Positions 45,392 through 54,154 of a DNA stretch of 60,692 nt are shown here, piece by piece. Within the stretch, counting starts at the first letter, position 1, and the number at the start of each line of letters is the position of its first letter. The notes beneath the pieces are model-generated. The model was given only the letters and a program-made list of their open reading frames with translations, made no database searches and was not told the DNA's origin. The position numbers and the translations under genes are program-made. Source of the stretch: a virus; IMG/VR virus record IMGVR_UViG_3300010413_000032, positions 1 to 60,692 of that record, one strand, 5' to 3'.

Positions 45392-45804
45392 CAACCGCTG
45401 CTCCAATAATAGTCGCATTTGTCATGTCGATTCCTGGGCTGCTAAACTATTTTAGGACAAAAAGAAGGGACAAGGTAGAGGGCGTTGCCGTTATAAAAGC
45501 GTCAGAGAAGTCAGAGGCCGATGCGACTGGAGTAATTGTTACTGCGGCGACTTCTTTAATTGAGCCTTACATTGAACGTGTTAAGTTATTAGAAGCTAGA
45601 GATAGTATGAGGGCAAAGGATTTAGACATATTGACAGTTAGGGTTTCTATAATAGAGAGGAATAACTATATACTTTGCGATGGCGTCAGAAGGTTAATAA
45701 TGCAAATAATGTCGCTGGGCGCTACTCCGGTATTTGAGATTGACGAAAGTCTTTGTAACGAAATGGCAAATGGTGGTAGCGTTGATGGAATCCAAGAAAA
45801 TTAA
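45364..45804 (+). CDS. Single-pass membrane protein with coiled coil, 146 aa
   Basis: ATG at 45364 with GGAGG five bases upstream. One transmembrane helix (about 8-30, TTAAPIIVAFVMSIPGLL), then a basic patch and a charged helical region (VKLLEARDSMRAKDLDIL). Could be the second component of a two-gene holin system or a membrane anchor. No family recognised. Confidence 0.7.
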   Translation: MDEKLIDFITTAAPIIVAFVMSIPGLLNYFRTKRRDKVEGVAVIKASEKSEADATGVIVTAATSLIEPYIERVKLLEARDSMRAKDLDILTVRVSIIERNNYILCDGVRRLIMQIMSLGATPVFEIDESLCNEMANGGSVDGIQEN

Positions 45805-45808
45805 CGTT

Positions 45809-45830
45809 GATCAGTTGACATAGGCTGATC
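45809..45830. promoter_or_regulatory. Dyad (GATCAG/CTGATC) overlapping a -35 box
   Basis: A perfect 6-bp inverted repeat with a ten-base centre covers the -35 of the promoter at 45815-45844, a typical repressor-operator position. Confidence 0.4.
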
Positions 45831-45844
45831 TGATGTGGTATAAA
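45815..45844 (+). promoter_or_regulatory. Plus-strand promoter for protease/capsid genes
   Basis: -35 TTGACA (45815-45820), 18-base spacer, -10 TATAAA (45839-45844), followed by AGGAGG and ATG 45861. Confidence 0.7.
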
Positions 45845-45860
45845 TAGGAGGCGTAAGGTA

Positions 45861-46166
45861 ATGTTTGATTGGTCTAGCGGGAAGGCATATTACAGAACAG
45901 GTATCTTCCCTGACGATTCATCTGCGATAGACTTTGTGCTTGACACAAATGTTGTAAAGAGAATCTATGATGCGTGGGATGAATCTGTATATGGTGAATT
46001 AGTTGACTACGGTGGCGGGGTTAAAGCAATCACAACAAGAATGCTTCATCTTGCTGGCGAAGAGTTTTTGACTGGGATTAAGAACATAGGTGCAGTTAGG
46101 GCAGAGCAAATCTTGAAAGAGGTTGAGCTTGCTCTTGGTGAGGTTCCTTATGGCAGTGGTGTATAG
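45861..46166 (+). CDS. Unknown protein, 101 aa (helix-hairpin-helix-like end)
   Basis: ATG at 45861 with AGGAGG upstream. The N terminus MFDWSSGKAYYRTG is beta-like. The C-terminal FLTGIKNIGAVRAEQILKEV resembles a helix-hairpin-helix nucleic-acid binding motif. Function unknown. Confidence 0.7.
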   Translation: MFDWSSGKAYYRTGIFPDDSSAIDFVLDTNVVKRIYDAWDESVYGELVDYGGGVKAITTRMLHLAGEEFLTGIKNIGAVRAEQILKEVELALGEVPYGSGV

Positions 46167-46332
46167 GCACATAGAAGATCGTGGTAGTAAGTACCTTGTG
46201 CGTTCTAGGTGCCTGCGGTGTGGAGAGTTGATTATAAGTATCGCGATGCACGATTTCTGTTTGGACTGCTCGCTAAAGATGAGAGAGAATGCCAGAGACG
46301 ACGGAGAATTACCACAGAATCCCTGTAAGTAG
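46150..46332 (+). CDS. Small zinc-ribbon protein, 60 aa
   Basis: ATG at 46150 (MAVVYRHIEDRG) with GAGG six bases upstream. CLRCGE and CLDCSL, 18 residues apart, form a two-knuckle zinc site. Overlaps genes on both sides. Function unknown. Confidence 0.68.
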   Translation: MAVVYRHIEDRGSKYLVRSRCLRCGELIISIAMHDFCLDCSLKMRENARDDGELPQNPCK

Positions 46333-47785
46333 TGGACATAGTGGACATGAAATAAAAACAATAACCGTTAGTGAGTCAAAAGGCATTAAGGCTTTGTACT
46401 GCACCGACTGCAAGGAGATAATGACTTATCTCTTTGACGTTGATAAGTGGACTATGGACGAAGCCAAGGAATGGGTTGAAAGCCATAAGTCTTATAATGG
46501 AGATGTTATGGATAAAAGATTAGATATGCGCTCGAAAGAGATAATTAACTCTAGGGTGCGATTCAAGTCTTATGGGACATTTTTGCCAAAGGGTGCAGGT
46601 GAAAGTGATACCGACGAAATGATGGTGCGTGGCTTTTTCACAAGCGACAAGATGGATGAGGTCGGTGACATTATCACTAAGGAGGCCACAGTTGGGGCTG
46701 TAGAAAAATGGCGTCAGTGGGGCAATATCAGAACCATGCACAATAATCCGTCTGGTCGTATCGAAAAGATTGGTGAGGCTGACGGACTTGCGTGGAATGA
46801 AGTAATAACTGTACCTGTTGAGCAGAATACTAAAGAGCTTATTAAGGGTGGTGTTTTGAAGGCTTACTCCGTTGGCATTATACCAAGGGAGTACGAACTA
46901 AACCAGTCAGCCCTTGAGGCGATGGGCGATGACGCCGATCCGTGGTTCTTCCCGCTGATAATCCACTCGTATGACATGGTGGAAATTTCTTACGTAGACC
47001 ATCCAGCAAATTACGCTGCTACAATTCAAGAAATTGGAAGCGAGAAGTTCAGTAAAGGTATGTCCCATAGGAATGTGATTTTCAAAAATAGTGAAATTAT
47101 GGGAGATATTGAAAATATGGACAAAGAAATTGAAGGCGCTGTCTCTGACGTAGAGGAAGAGGTAGCCGAAGAGGAAGTTATTGACAGCGCGGAGCAGGCC
47201 GTAGAGTCCAACGAAACTCCTGTTGAAAAAGAGGAGGAAGCTGGCAGCGCCTCTGATGTAGTTGCCGAAGAAGAAAAGGCAGATGATGCGTCAGAGGAAG
47301 AGACGGTAGAAAAGGCTGAAGAGGAAGATGTTGTTGAGAAAGAAGAAGAGGAGACCTTTGATGTCGCTTTGGCCGTAAGCGAAGTAAAGGACGCCCTTGG
47401 GAATCTTGAGGCTCGCGTATCTGGCCTAGCCGAATCACTCGATCTGCTTGTAGACCGTGTTGTTGAAAGAATGCTTGATGCGATGTCCGCCAATTCGCCT
47501 GAGCCAGACGGCGAAGTAAGTGAAGAGGCGGTTGAAGGTGAAAAAGTTGGCAAGTTGTTTGACGAAGAAGAATTTGTCGAAAGGGTTGCCAATAAGGTTC
47601 TTGCTGGTCTAGTTGATGCACTTGTTCCGACCGCTGTACGCTCTGCGAGAGTTATCGTAGATGAACCAGAAGATGAGGCTGTAAGTGTTGCAGACAAGAC
47701 AAAGCAGTATATGGAAATGACGCCGCAAGAGCGTCGTGCAAGGATGAAAGAAGTTCTTGCTGAAAGTTTAACTAAGAATAAATAA
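46289..47785 (+). CDS. Prohead protease fused to acidic scaffold, 498 aa
   Basis: HK97-type (U35) prohead serine protease: MHNNPSGRIEKIGE carries the catalytic His, GVLKAYSVGIIPRE the Ser, and the following EISYVDHPAN segment the third part of the site. Residues about 275-365 are an extreme Glu/Ala/Val-rich tract, and the last 130 are helical (DALGNLEARVSGLAESLDLLV), as in scaffolding domains removed during head maturation. Protease and scaffold in one chain is a known arrangement. Directly upstream of the capsid gene. Confidence 0.9.
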   Translation: MPETTENYHRIPVSSGHSGHEIKTITVSESKGIKALYCTDCKEIMTYLFDVDKWTMDEAKEWVESHKSYNGDVMDKRLDMRSKEIINSRVRFKSYGTFLPKGAGESDTDEMMVRGFFTSDKMDEVGDIITKEATVGAVEKWRQWGNIRTMHNNPSGRIEKIGEADGLAWNEVITVPVEQNTKELIKGGVLKAYSVGIIPREYELNQSALEAMGDDADPWFFPLIIHSYDMVEISYVDHPANYAATIQEIGSEKFSKGMSHRNVIFKNSEIMGDIENMDKEIEGAVSDVEEEVAEEEVIDSAEQAVESNETPVEKEEEAGSASDVVAEEEKADDASEEETVEKAEEEDVVEKEEEETFDVALAVSEVKDALGNLEARVSGLAESLDLLVDRVVERMLDAMSANSPEPDGEVSEEAVEGEKVGKLFDEEEFVERVANKVLAGLVDALVPTAVRSARVIVDEPEDEAVSVADKTKQYMEMTPQERRARMKEVLAESLTKNK

Positions 47786-47799
47786 ACAGGTGGTGTATA

Positions 47800-49137
47800 A
47801 TGGATTATAAATCTGAACTGAAAAAGGCACTTACCGCAAGTTCTGCTAGCGGTACTGCGCTTATACCAGAAGACCTCGAACCTATGATCCGTGCCAACCT
47901 TCTAGAGCTTTCGCCATTGACGCGCATGGTTCCAGTTGTACGCGCAGACGGGAATATCCACAGGGTAGTTCGCCGTACAGCAAATAACACTGGCGCATGG
48001 TTTGAAGGTGAAATGACTGATGCTGGATATAACCAAAGCACTTATGCACGTAGATCAGTCGAAGTAAAGATTCTGCGCACACATGGGCAGGCATCTGACT
48101 TCGCAGTATCTGCTGCACGGTCATTTACGGATGTAATGGCTGACGAAATTGAGTCAGCCACCGAAGGTCTGGCGGACCTATTCGAGTTCTCAACAATTTG
48201 GGGTCATAGTGATGATCTCAGCTTTACCGGAGACGCATATCAGTACACTGGTCTTTACGGCTGGCTATTGAATGATTCTCCGACCAATAACGTCGTTGAC
48301 GCAGATGGCACGATTACGCTGTCCGACCTTGACGACCTGCTTGATGTAACCATGCACAAGTACAGAAATGTACGTGATATGCAGTGGTTGTTCCTGATGT
48401 CTCCTCAAATGAATAGTAAGGTCACTGGACTGCAAACATTGATTCGCAGAGCAGTGCCGACTATCGGATTTGAGGGTGGTTTTGAGATGGAAACCTATCG
48501 TGGTGTTCCTATCCTCAAGAGTGGGTTTGTTCGCCCGTTGGGTACGACAACTTCGCCTGCTGTGACGGCAGCGGTTGCTGGTACTGGTGGTGGATTCGCC
48601 CTTGCTGACGGTCTGTATAGATACAAGATCGCCAGTATCACACTTTACGGTGAGCAGGTGGCGGGAACCGCAGATAGCGACACCGTAACAACTGCAACGC
48701 ACGATACTGTTGATTTGACATGGACTGCAGATGCAACTGCAAAGCTGTATGCGGTTTATAGAACGCTTGCTGGCGAAGCGGATTCAGACGCAAACTATGA
48801 CTTGATTGACGTTATCGCTGCAAAAACATATAACTCGGACGGTTCGGTAAATACAAATGTTGCCGCATATAGCGACACTGGGCTTACCGGATTGTCAAAT
48901 ATTCACCCGATGGCATCTGGCGACGAGACAATCTTCCTGGTTGGGCTTGGTCAACGTCAAGGGCTTTCACGCCCCGTGTTGATGCCAGAAGTCGGAGAGC
49001 CAATGGACTCGCTGGTGAATTATGTAACTCTGTCAGAGACGACAGATAGCCTGCAATTCAGGCTCAAGTCATATCATACTGTGCAGGTTCCGTGGGGTGA
49101 GCTTCACGGGGCAATTCGCCGTGTGACTGTAGCATAA
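47800..49137 (+). CDS. Major capsid protein, HK97 fold, with inserted domain, 445 aa
   Basis: HK97-fold markers: an N-terminal region LELSPLTRMVPVV, FEGEMTDAGYNQ and VEVKILRTHGQAS (E-loop and spine), then MQWLFLMSPQMNSKV, and the C-terminal SLQFRLKSYHTVQV beta hinge. Residues about 248-368 interrupt the fold with a beta-rich fibronectin/Ig-like insert (GLYRYKIASITLYGEQVAG ... KLYAVYRTL), probably surface exposed. Strong terminator follows at 49171. Confidence 0.92.
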   Translation: MDYKSELKKALTASSASGTALIPEDLEPMIRANLLELSPLTRMVPVVRADGNIHRVVRRTANNTGAWFEGEMTDAGYNQSTYARRSVEVKILRTHGQASDFAVSAARSFTDVMADEIESATEGLADLFEFSTIWGHSDDLSFTGDAYQYTGLYGWLLNDSPTNNVVDADGTITLSDLDDLLDVTMHKYRNVRDMQWLFLMSPQMNSKVTGLQTLIRRAVPTIGFEGGFEMETYRGVPILKSGFVRPLGTTTSPAVTAAVAGTGGGFALADGLYRYKIASITLYGEQVAGTADSDTVTTATHDTVDLTWTADATAKLYAVYRTLAGEADSDANYDLIDVIAAKTYNSDGSVNTNVAAYSDTGLTGLSNIHPMASGDETIFLVGLGQRQGLSRPVLMPEVGEPMDSLVNYVTLSETTDSLQFRLKSYHTVQVPWGELHGAIRRVTVA

Positions 49138-49170
49138 TAGTTGTTTGTTGTGCCTCCTATCCTAGAAAGC

Positions 49171-49201
49171 GCCCACCCACCTGCAGGTGGGTGGGCCTTT
49201 T
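49171..49201 (+). terminator. Rho-independent terminator after capsid
   Basis: 11-bp GC-rich stem GCCCACCCACC/GGTGGGTGGGC with TGCA loop, then CTTTTG. Likely sets the high capsid-to-downstream ratio. Confidence 0.85.
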
Positions 49202-49237
49202 GGGTTATGGCGGCTACTAGAAGGGGATAGGAACAAT

Positions 49238-51433
49238 ATGAGTAAACTTGTTGTGAATTTCCAATCAATCCCTGGATTTGGTGAATCGCTTGTCGGAAAC
49301 TCTGGCATGGAATATGCCTTTGTTATTGACCCGCCAGAAACGCCAGTATTCCCAGGTGCAAAAGTAATTGGAAGGACATATATGCCAGACAATGAGGCGA
49401 ATGCCCTTGTGGCTCAAGGAGCAACTGGCGCGGAACAATGGTTTAATAGATGGCTGCCTGTATATGAATCAAGATCGTATGTATACGCATGGGAGTCGCC
49501 AAATGAACCTCATCCAATGTGGGAGTCATCATTCAGGGTTGCCTTAAAGGAATTCCTTATAAGGTGGAGTGAGCTAATGCACTCGCGGGGATGGAAAACT
49601 GTTGGTGGATGCTTCAGTGTTGGGTGGCCCAATGTTGGGGATGCGAAAGACATTGGCTCTGGACTAGCAGCGTGTGATTTCTGGTCGGTTCATGAATATA
49701 GTGCGCCTGCCATGTGGGATAGTCAAACGTGGCTGTGCCTAAGATATCGCAGAACTGTTGCTGAGTTGATTGCTGCTGGATTCCCAGTTAGGCCATTGAT
49801 TATAACAGAGTGCGGAATAGATGGCGGTGTAATTAGCCAAGAGTTTGCAAGAACTGGGTATAAAACATTTACCGTTGGCAATCAAGATGAAAAAGAGACA
49901 CAGTATATGGAACAGTTGGCATGGTATGACGGCGAACTGATGAAAGACGATTATGTAATGGCGGCGGCAATCTTTGTCGCAGGTCCAAATATGGACTGGA
50001 TGGATTTTGAAGTTACAGAGACGTTGGGAGACAAGTTGACAGCTTATAGGCTTAGCCATGAAAACCCTGAGCCAGAGCCAGGGCCAGAAGTCAATAAGGC
50101 AAATGGCGTAGATGTAAGCCGATGGCAGGGAGACATCAATTGGGACAAGGTGAAGGCTGCAGGTTATTCTTTTGCCATTATCAGGGCTTCTGGTCCCAAT
50201 GATGACAAGACTGCAGTTGTTACTGATCCGTACTTTGTTGCAAATTATGAACATGCAAGGTCCGCTGGACTTCTTATTGGCGCATATCATGGGCTGCAGG
50301 ATGGATTCGCTGGACAGGCGTTGCTGTTTGTGAACTCTGTCGGAGATAGACCTCTTGATCTTGGATACTTTGCAGACCTTGAGGTTAGCACGTTGACAGA
50401 TGAGAAATGTTTACAGCACGTTAACGCCGTTGACGCTAGATTGATAGAACGATTTGGGTGGGCAGAAGGTAAGTATTGTAATATATACACAAGTCCAGGA
50501 TTTATGTCTGGAAGGGATACAGCGTTTGCCGAAGGCAGAGGATTATGGCTTGCCCATTGGACGGAAGATGAAAGTGATATAATCATCCCTGAGCCTTGGG
50601 ACAATTGGGAATTTTGGCAATACAAGGTTGGGGATGCTGGAACTGTTGACGGTATTAGTACAAGAATTGACTTGGACTATTTTAACGGAACTGAGGAAGA
50701 ACTTTATGATAAATATAGGCCAGATGATAATAATGGAGGCACAGATATGGAGTTGAAGATATGGGGGTTGGCCGAAGACGGCGTAACCTATGTTGAAAAG
50801 GATTGGGATTGGGTCGCTACCCGTTATGGAGTGAAGATGGTTAGTGCCGATCCTCCAAAAGGGGAAACGGTCTTTCGTTTAACAGAGATTCGTCAAAAGG
50901 TTGGCCCTGCTGGATTTACAATTAAGGTTGTAGATGAAGCTGGACAGCCGATGAAGGGTGTTGCCGTTATCCAGGGATGGAAGGATGGTAATCTATTGGC
51001 TCCGCAAGATGCACCTAGAATAAGTGCAACTGTATGGGGGCAGCCGTTTGGACTGCCAAATAATGGTGGCGGCGGAATGACTGACGTTAATGGAGTTTAC
51101 GGTTGGGGTTGGGGGTCTGGCGAACAATACGACCCTACCGGAGAATGGGGTGAGGACAAGAAGGTTGGCCCTCACTGGTATTGGGTTCTCCCAGGCGGGA
51201 ATGAGGTTTACAGTGATGTATTCGCGTTTATCGGATGGTTACTTGGAACAGATCACGATACCGTGACACTGACTTATACATGTACGATTGCCGACGATGG
51301 TGGAGATCCTGTTGATCCAGAGGAGCCAACAGATGGCGATCTTGGGGAAGTAGTCGCAGAGCTAAAGCGAATTGCCGCCGCCCTTGAAGGCATAGCTGGC
51401 AAATTCCCAAAATGGGATGTGTCTTATGATTAA
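49238..51433 (+). CDS. Multi-domain lysin: GH-A-clan hydrolase plus GH25 muramidase, 731 aa
   Basis: ATG 49238 with AGGA five bases upstream. Domain 1 (about 1-272) looks like a TIM-barrel glycosidase of clan GH-A, with SPNEP (E90, acid/base) and IITECG (E191, nucleophile). After a Pro/Glu linker (276-285), domain 2 (about 288-505) is a GH25 lysozyme: GVDVSRWQGDINW, IIRASG, and YFADLEV with its acidic pair. A C-terminal region (about 570-700) has a beta-rich, transthyretin-like part (GFTIKVVDEAGQPMKGVAV). It probably cuts peptidoglycan and another cell-surface glycan, as endolysin or virion-associated lysin. Confidence 0.88.
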   Translation: MSKLVVNFQSIPGFGESLVGNSGMEYAFVIDPPETPVFPGAKVIGRTYMPDNEANALVAQGATGAEQWFNRWLPVYESRSYVYAWESPNEPHPMWESSFRVALKEFLIRWSELMHSRGWKTVGGCFSVGWPNVGDAKDIGSGLAACDFWSVHEYSAPAMWDSQTWLCLRYRRTVAELIAAGFPVRPLIITECGIDGGVISQEFARTGYKTFTVGNQDEKETQYMEQLAWYDGELMKDDYVMAAAIFVAGPNMDWMDFEVTETLGDKLTAYRLSHENPEPEPGPEVNKANGVDVSRWQGDINWDKVKAAGYSFAIIRASGPNDDKTAVVTDPYFVANYEHARSAGLLIGAYHGLQDGFAGQALLFVNSVGDRPLDLGYFADLEVSTLTDEKCLQHVNAVDARLIERFGWAEGKYCNIYTSPGFMSGRDTAFAEGRGLWLAHWTEDESDIIIPEPWDNWEFWQYKVGDAGTVDGISTRIDLDYFNGTEEELYDKYRPDDNNGGTDMELKIWGLAEDGVTYVEKDWDWVATRYGVKMVSADPPKGETVFRLTEIRQKVGPAGFTIKVVDEAGQPMKGVAVIQGWKDGNLLAPQDAPRISATVWGQPFGLPNNGGGGMTDVNGVYGWGWGSGEQYDPTGEWGEDKKVGPHWYWVLPGGNEVYSDVFAFIGWLLGTDHDTVTLTYTCTIADDGGDPVDPEEPTDGDLGEVVAELKRIAAALEGIAGKFPKWDVSYD

Positions 51434-51614
51434 GAAATTAGTAATTGTTGTTCTGGTGTTTTTGATTTTGTTTGTCGCTGTTACCCCCGTCCTTGCTGGC
51501 GGAGACAAGGTACATGGTGACAAGGCCAAGGGACCTGCGTCACAGAATGGCGATTGCCCATTTGGGCATGAAGATGCTAATATGTTCCATGCAGGTGATG
51601 GGCCACATAATTAA
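51426..51614 (+). CDS. Small secreted protein, 62 aa
   Basis: ATG at 51426 overlaps the lysin stop by eight bases. Signal peptide MIKKLVIVVLVFLILFVAV ending VLAGG. The mature 40 residues are Gly/His/Asp-rich (GDKVHGDKAKG, CPFGHEDANMFHAGDG). Exported and maybe metal-binding; function unknown. Confidence 0.65.
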   Translation: MIKKLVIVVLVFLILFVAVTPVLAGGDKVHGDKAKGPASQNGDCPFGHEDANMFHAGDGPHN

Positions 51615-51624
51615 TAATATGGGT

Positions 51625-51653
51625 TTGACCGAATTGCCCATATGTGGTAATAT
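51625..51653 (+). promoter_or_regulatory. Plus-strand promoter
   Basis: -35 TTGACC (51625-51630), 17-base spacer, -10 TAATAT (51648-51653), about 55 bases before ATG 51709. Confidence 0.6.
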
Positions 51654-51708
51654 ATAAAAAGAATCACTATCTCTAGGTCAGGGATTTGTGAATAACGGAG
51701 GAATCTAA

Positions 51709-52194
51709 ATGGCTGCAACTGTAACGATTAGAGTAAATACAGGAGCTAGCGCAGGCACGCAGTCGGGTGCGGTTAGTGGTATTGACCTTATTAGTGCTGA
51801 TAATGCAACTAATTCGACAACCAATAGACAAACATATCCGATTACTGCAGGCGGGAAATCATACGAAAAGTGGATTACGGCAAGGGTTGATGTCGCTCCA
51901 GATAACTATGTGAACAACTTTGAGTTGTGGGGAGATGGTGCGGTTCAGTCGTCAACGGCATTGTATGTCGGAAAGACTGCTTCCGGTGTAACGCCTACTA
52001 ATTCAGACAGCACGGTTGCCACGAACGCTTGGACTGGTTATCTAACTGGATCGAGATTCGCATGGCACGCAACGAATATGACTGGAATTGGTAGCGTGAC
52101 TGACTTTGCGGTATTCCAGCTTGACGTGAACGCAGATGCTGCTGCTGGTAACTGGACTCAGGAAACTATTAACTATAGTTTCGATGAGGCTTAA
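51709..52194 (+). CDS. Probable virion structural protein, 161 aa
   Basis: ATG at 51709 with GGAGG five bases upstream and its own promoter. Thr/Ser/Ala-rich, beta-strand-rich, low charge (SADNATNSTTNRQTYPITAG), the composition of decoration or tail structural proteins. No specific family recognised. Confidence 0.6.
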   Translation: MAATVTIRVNTGASAGTQSGAVSGIDLISADNATNSTTNRQTYPITAGGKSYEKWITARVDVAPDNYVNNFELWGDGAVQSSTALYVGKTASGVTPTNSDSTVATNAWTGYLTGSRFAWHATNMTGIGSVTDFAVFQLDVNADAAAGNWTQETINYSFDEA

Positions 52195-52208
52195 GTGTAG
52201 TGTGCGGG

Positions 52209-52228
52209 GGAGAGGATATACCCTCTCC
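52209..52228 (+). other. Seven-pair hairpin downstream of the 161-aa gene
   Basis: GGAGAGG/CCTCTCC around a six-base AT-rich loop. No U run follows directly, so a weak terminator or mRNA-stabilising end. Confidence 0.45.
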
Positions 52229-52271
52229 TCTGCCAATGTTATAAAAATATAGGATAGGATATGGAGGCATG

Positions 52272-53729
52272 ATGGGCAAGGCTGTTTTTGTTGTAGGTAC
52301 TGGAAGGTCTGGCACGTCTATGCTTGCTGGTATGCTCCACAAGCTAGGTGTGTATATGGGCGACGAATTTGCAAAGGCAGAGCAAACGTGGCTTCATAAG
52401 GACTTTTTTGGGACGTATGAAGAAAGAGAGATTTTCGACTTCCATAGATCGATGAAGCCTTGGGACGATCTTGGCGAATGGATCGATGGATATATTGCAA
52501 AAAGAAGTGAGGGTCACGATCTGTGGGGTGTGAAAGACCCTGTGCTGGTAAGGTCATTCCCGTACTTTACAGAGCGAGTTGACGGAGATGTTAAAGTCAT
52601 TGTCGCAAGGCGGAATAAAATCCCAACAATTAGCTCATATGTATATGCGTATCATTCCAAGCTTGGCGACGCACAAGATTGGTACAAAAGGGAAACTGGC
52701 TATCTTAAAGAATCGCTAGAGAAGTATGATGGCACAATTCTGTATGTTGATTACGACGATCTTTTTGAGAATCCAAGAAGAGAGTTGTCTAGGGTTATAG
52801 AGTATGTGTTTGACGGAGAGAGCGTAGATCAGGGACTTGTAGAATATGCAATCTCTCACGTAAATGTAAAGGGTCGAAGATTTGACCGTGACGGAAAATG
52901 GCTTGGGGGTATTAGCAAGCCAGTTGACGGATGGGGAAATGTTGCCATAGGCGTTAGGGTCGCAAAGTATCCTGAGTATCATTTCTTTAACAGTTGGACA
53001 AAGCTATTAACCGGAGGCGTTCGTGGTGGAGATACTGTTTTAATGCCTGCTGGCTGGATGCCTGCCCATTGGGCTTCAAACGCCTTGGCTAGAGACTTTC
53101 TTAGAACAAACAAAGATAGTCTCCTGATGATTGACGACGACATGGTATTTGAACAAGATGACCTGGAAAGGTTGAGGACAAATATCAAGAATTACGACTA
53201 CGATGTTATATCTGGCTTTTGCACTCATAGAAGATGGCCACCAAAGCCTATCGTTATGAGGGAAATGGAAGTGCAACCAGAGGAGCCATATTCCCTGTAT
53301 GGCAGATCATACGAATATGTACACGATGAGATCAAGGATGGAGACATTGTTGATGTTGACGCAACAGGTCTTGCGTTTACGCTTATCAAGCGTTATGTTT
53401 TAGAGTCTATGACCGAAGAGTATGGGCCTATGTTTACATCATATTTCTCATACGGCAAAGGTGTAGAATCTGATGATATACCATTTGCTCAGAAGGTAAA
53501 AGAGCTAGGTTTTAAGATTGGGATAGATACGTCTGTGAAGATTGGGCATATCGGGCAGGCTGTGTTTGGATGGGGTGATTATAAGCAGTGGATGCGCGAA
53601 CATAACTCACCCAATGTTGTAGAATTTAACGCTGGAGATCTTGTTCCGATCCTTGAGGAGGCGATCCCTCTTCTTGGCAAGAATAAAAATGCAGCCCAAA
53701 ATGTATTAAAGTGGATAGGCGGCGAATAG
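52272..53729 (+). CDS. Sulfotransferase-like domain fused to a GT-A glycosyltransferase-like domain, 485 aa
   Basis: The second of two ATGs (52272) is four bases from GGAGG. Residues 1-215: AVFVVGTGRSGTSMLAGMLH is the PAPS 5'-phosphosulfate motif, and KVIVARRNKIPTISSY fits the 3'-phosphate motif. Residues about 230-470: LLMIDDDMVF has a D-x-D as in GT2/GT-A enzymes, with a metal-ligand-like GHIGQ near the end. The sulfotransferase half is related to 12338-13024. It probably decorates a virion or host glycan with a sugar and a sulfate. Confidence 0.82.
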   Translation: MGKAVFVVGTGRSGTSMLAGMLHKLGVYMGDEFAKAEQTWLHKDFFGTYEEREIFDFHRSMKPWDDLGEWIDGYIAKRSEGHDLWGVKDPVLVRSFPYFTERVDGDVKVIVARRNKIPTISSYVYAYHSKLGDAQDWYKRETGYLKESLEKYDGTILYVDYDDLFENPRRELSRVIEYVFDGESVDQGLVEYAISHVNVKGRRFDRDGKWLGGISKPVDGWGNVAIGVRVAKYPEYHFFNSWTKLLTGGVRGGDTVLMPAGWMPAHWASNALARDFLRTNKDSLLMIDDDMVFEQDDLERLRTNIKNYDYDVISGFCTHRRWPPKPIVMREMEVQPEEPYSLYGRSYEYVHDEIKDGDIVDVDATGLAFTLIKRYVLESMTEEYGPMFTSYFSYGKGVESDDIPFAQKVKELGFKIGIDTSVKIGHIGQAVFGWGDYKQWMREHNSPNVVEFNAGDLVPILEEAIPLLGKNKNAAQNVLKWIGGE

Positions 53730-54154
53730 TGACAACACCGGAGTTTTTGTACAAAATTATACTAATAGAAGATGGAGTTACCAGTGCTGTTATAGATTGG
53801 GGAAACGAACCTGGGTGGATTGACAAATATAAGGCCGAGCTTGAACGCGCAACTAGAATTTGGCTTGTGCCAAAGGCTAACGGGTCGCCACTAAGAAGTG
53901 TTTCGGTCAAGCTTGACAATGACAAAAGGTGGATTCTTTTTAGTCGTGTGTATGGGAAAAGCGATCTTGGCTTTGGGCATCTGGTAAGAATATATGCCCT
54001 TGGTTGGCAAGACACGCGAGATAAAATTAACAGAAAGAGCATGATGTGGATTTATCCAAGTGGTGAGGTTGAGATAGCAGAAGAACCTTCATTTGGCCCG
54101 TTACTTTTGAATATTGCAGACGGGATAATAAAGTCTCACAGCAGGAGTGGTTAA
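53729..54154 (+). CDS. Unknown protein, 141 aa
   Basis: GTG at 53729 (start MTTPEFLYKII) with AGGCGG six bases upstream, overlapping the previous stop by one base. Alpha/beta soluble protein (GHLVRIYALGWQDTRDKI). Family not recognised. Confidence 0.7.
   Translation: MTTPEFLYKIILIEDGVTSAVIDWGNEPGWIDKYKAELERATRIWLVPKANGSPLRSVSVKLDNDKRWILFSRVYGKSDLGFGHLVRIYALGWQDTRDKINRKSMMWIYPSGEVEIAEEPSFGPLLLNIADGIIKSHSRSG

Noticed and set aside
47026-47697. Long antisense ORFs (223 and 147 aa) opposite the scaffold region
   Set aside because: Ser-rich or Gln/Leu-rich translations are mirror images of the Glu/Ala/Val-rich coding strand; a composition artefact.
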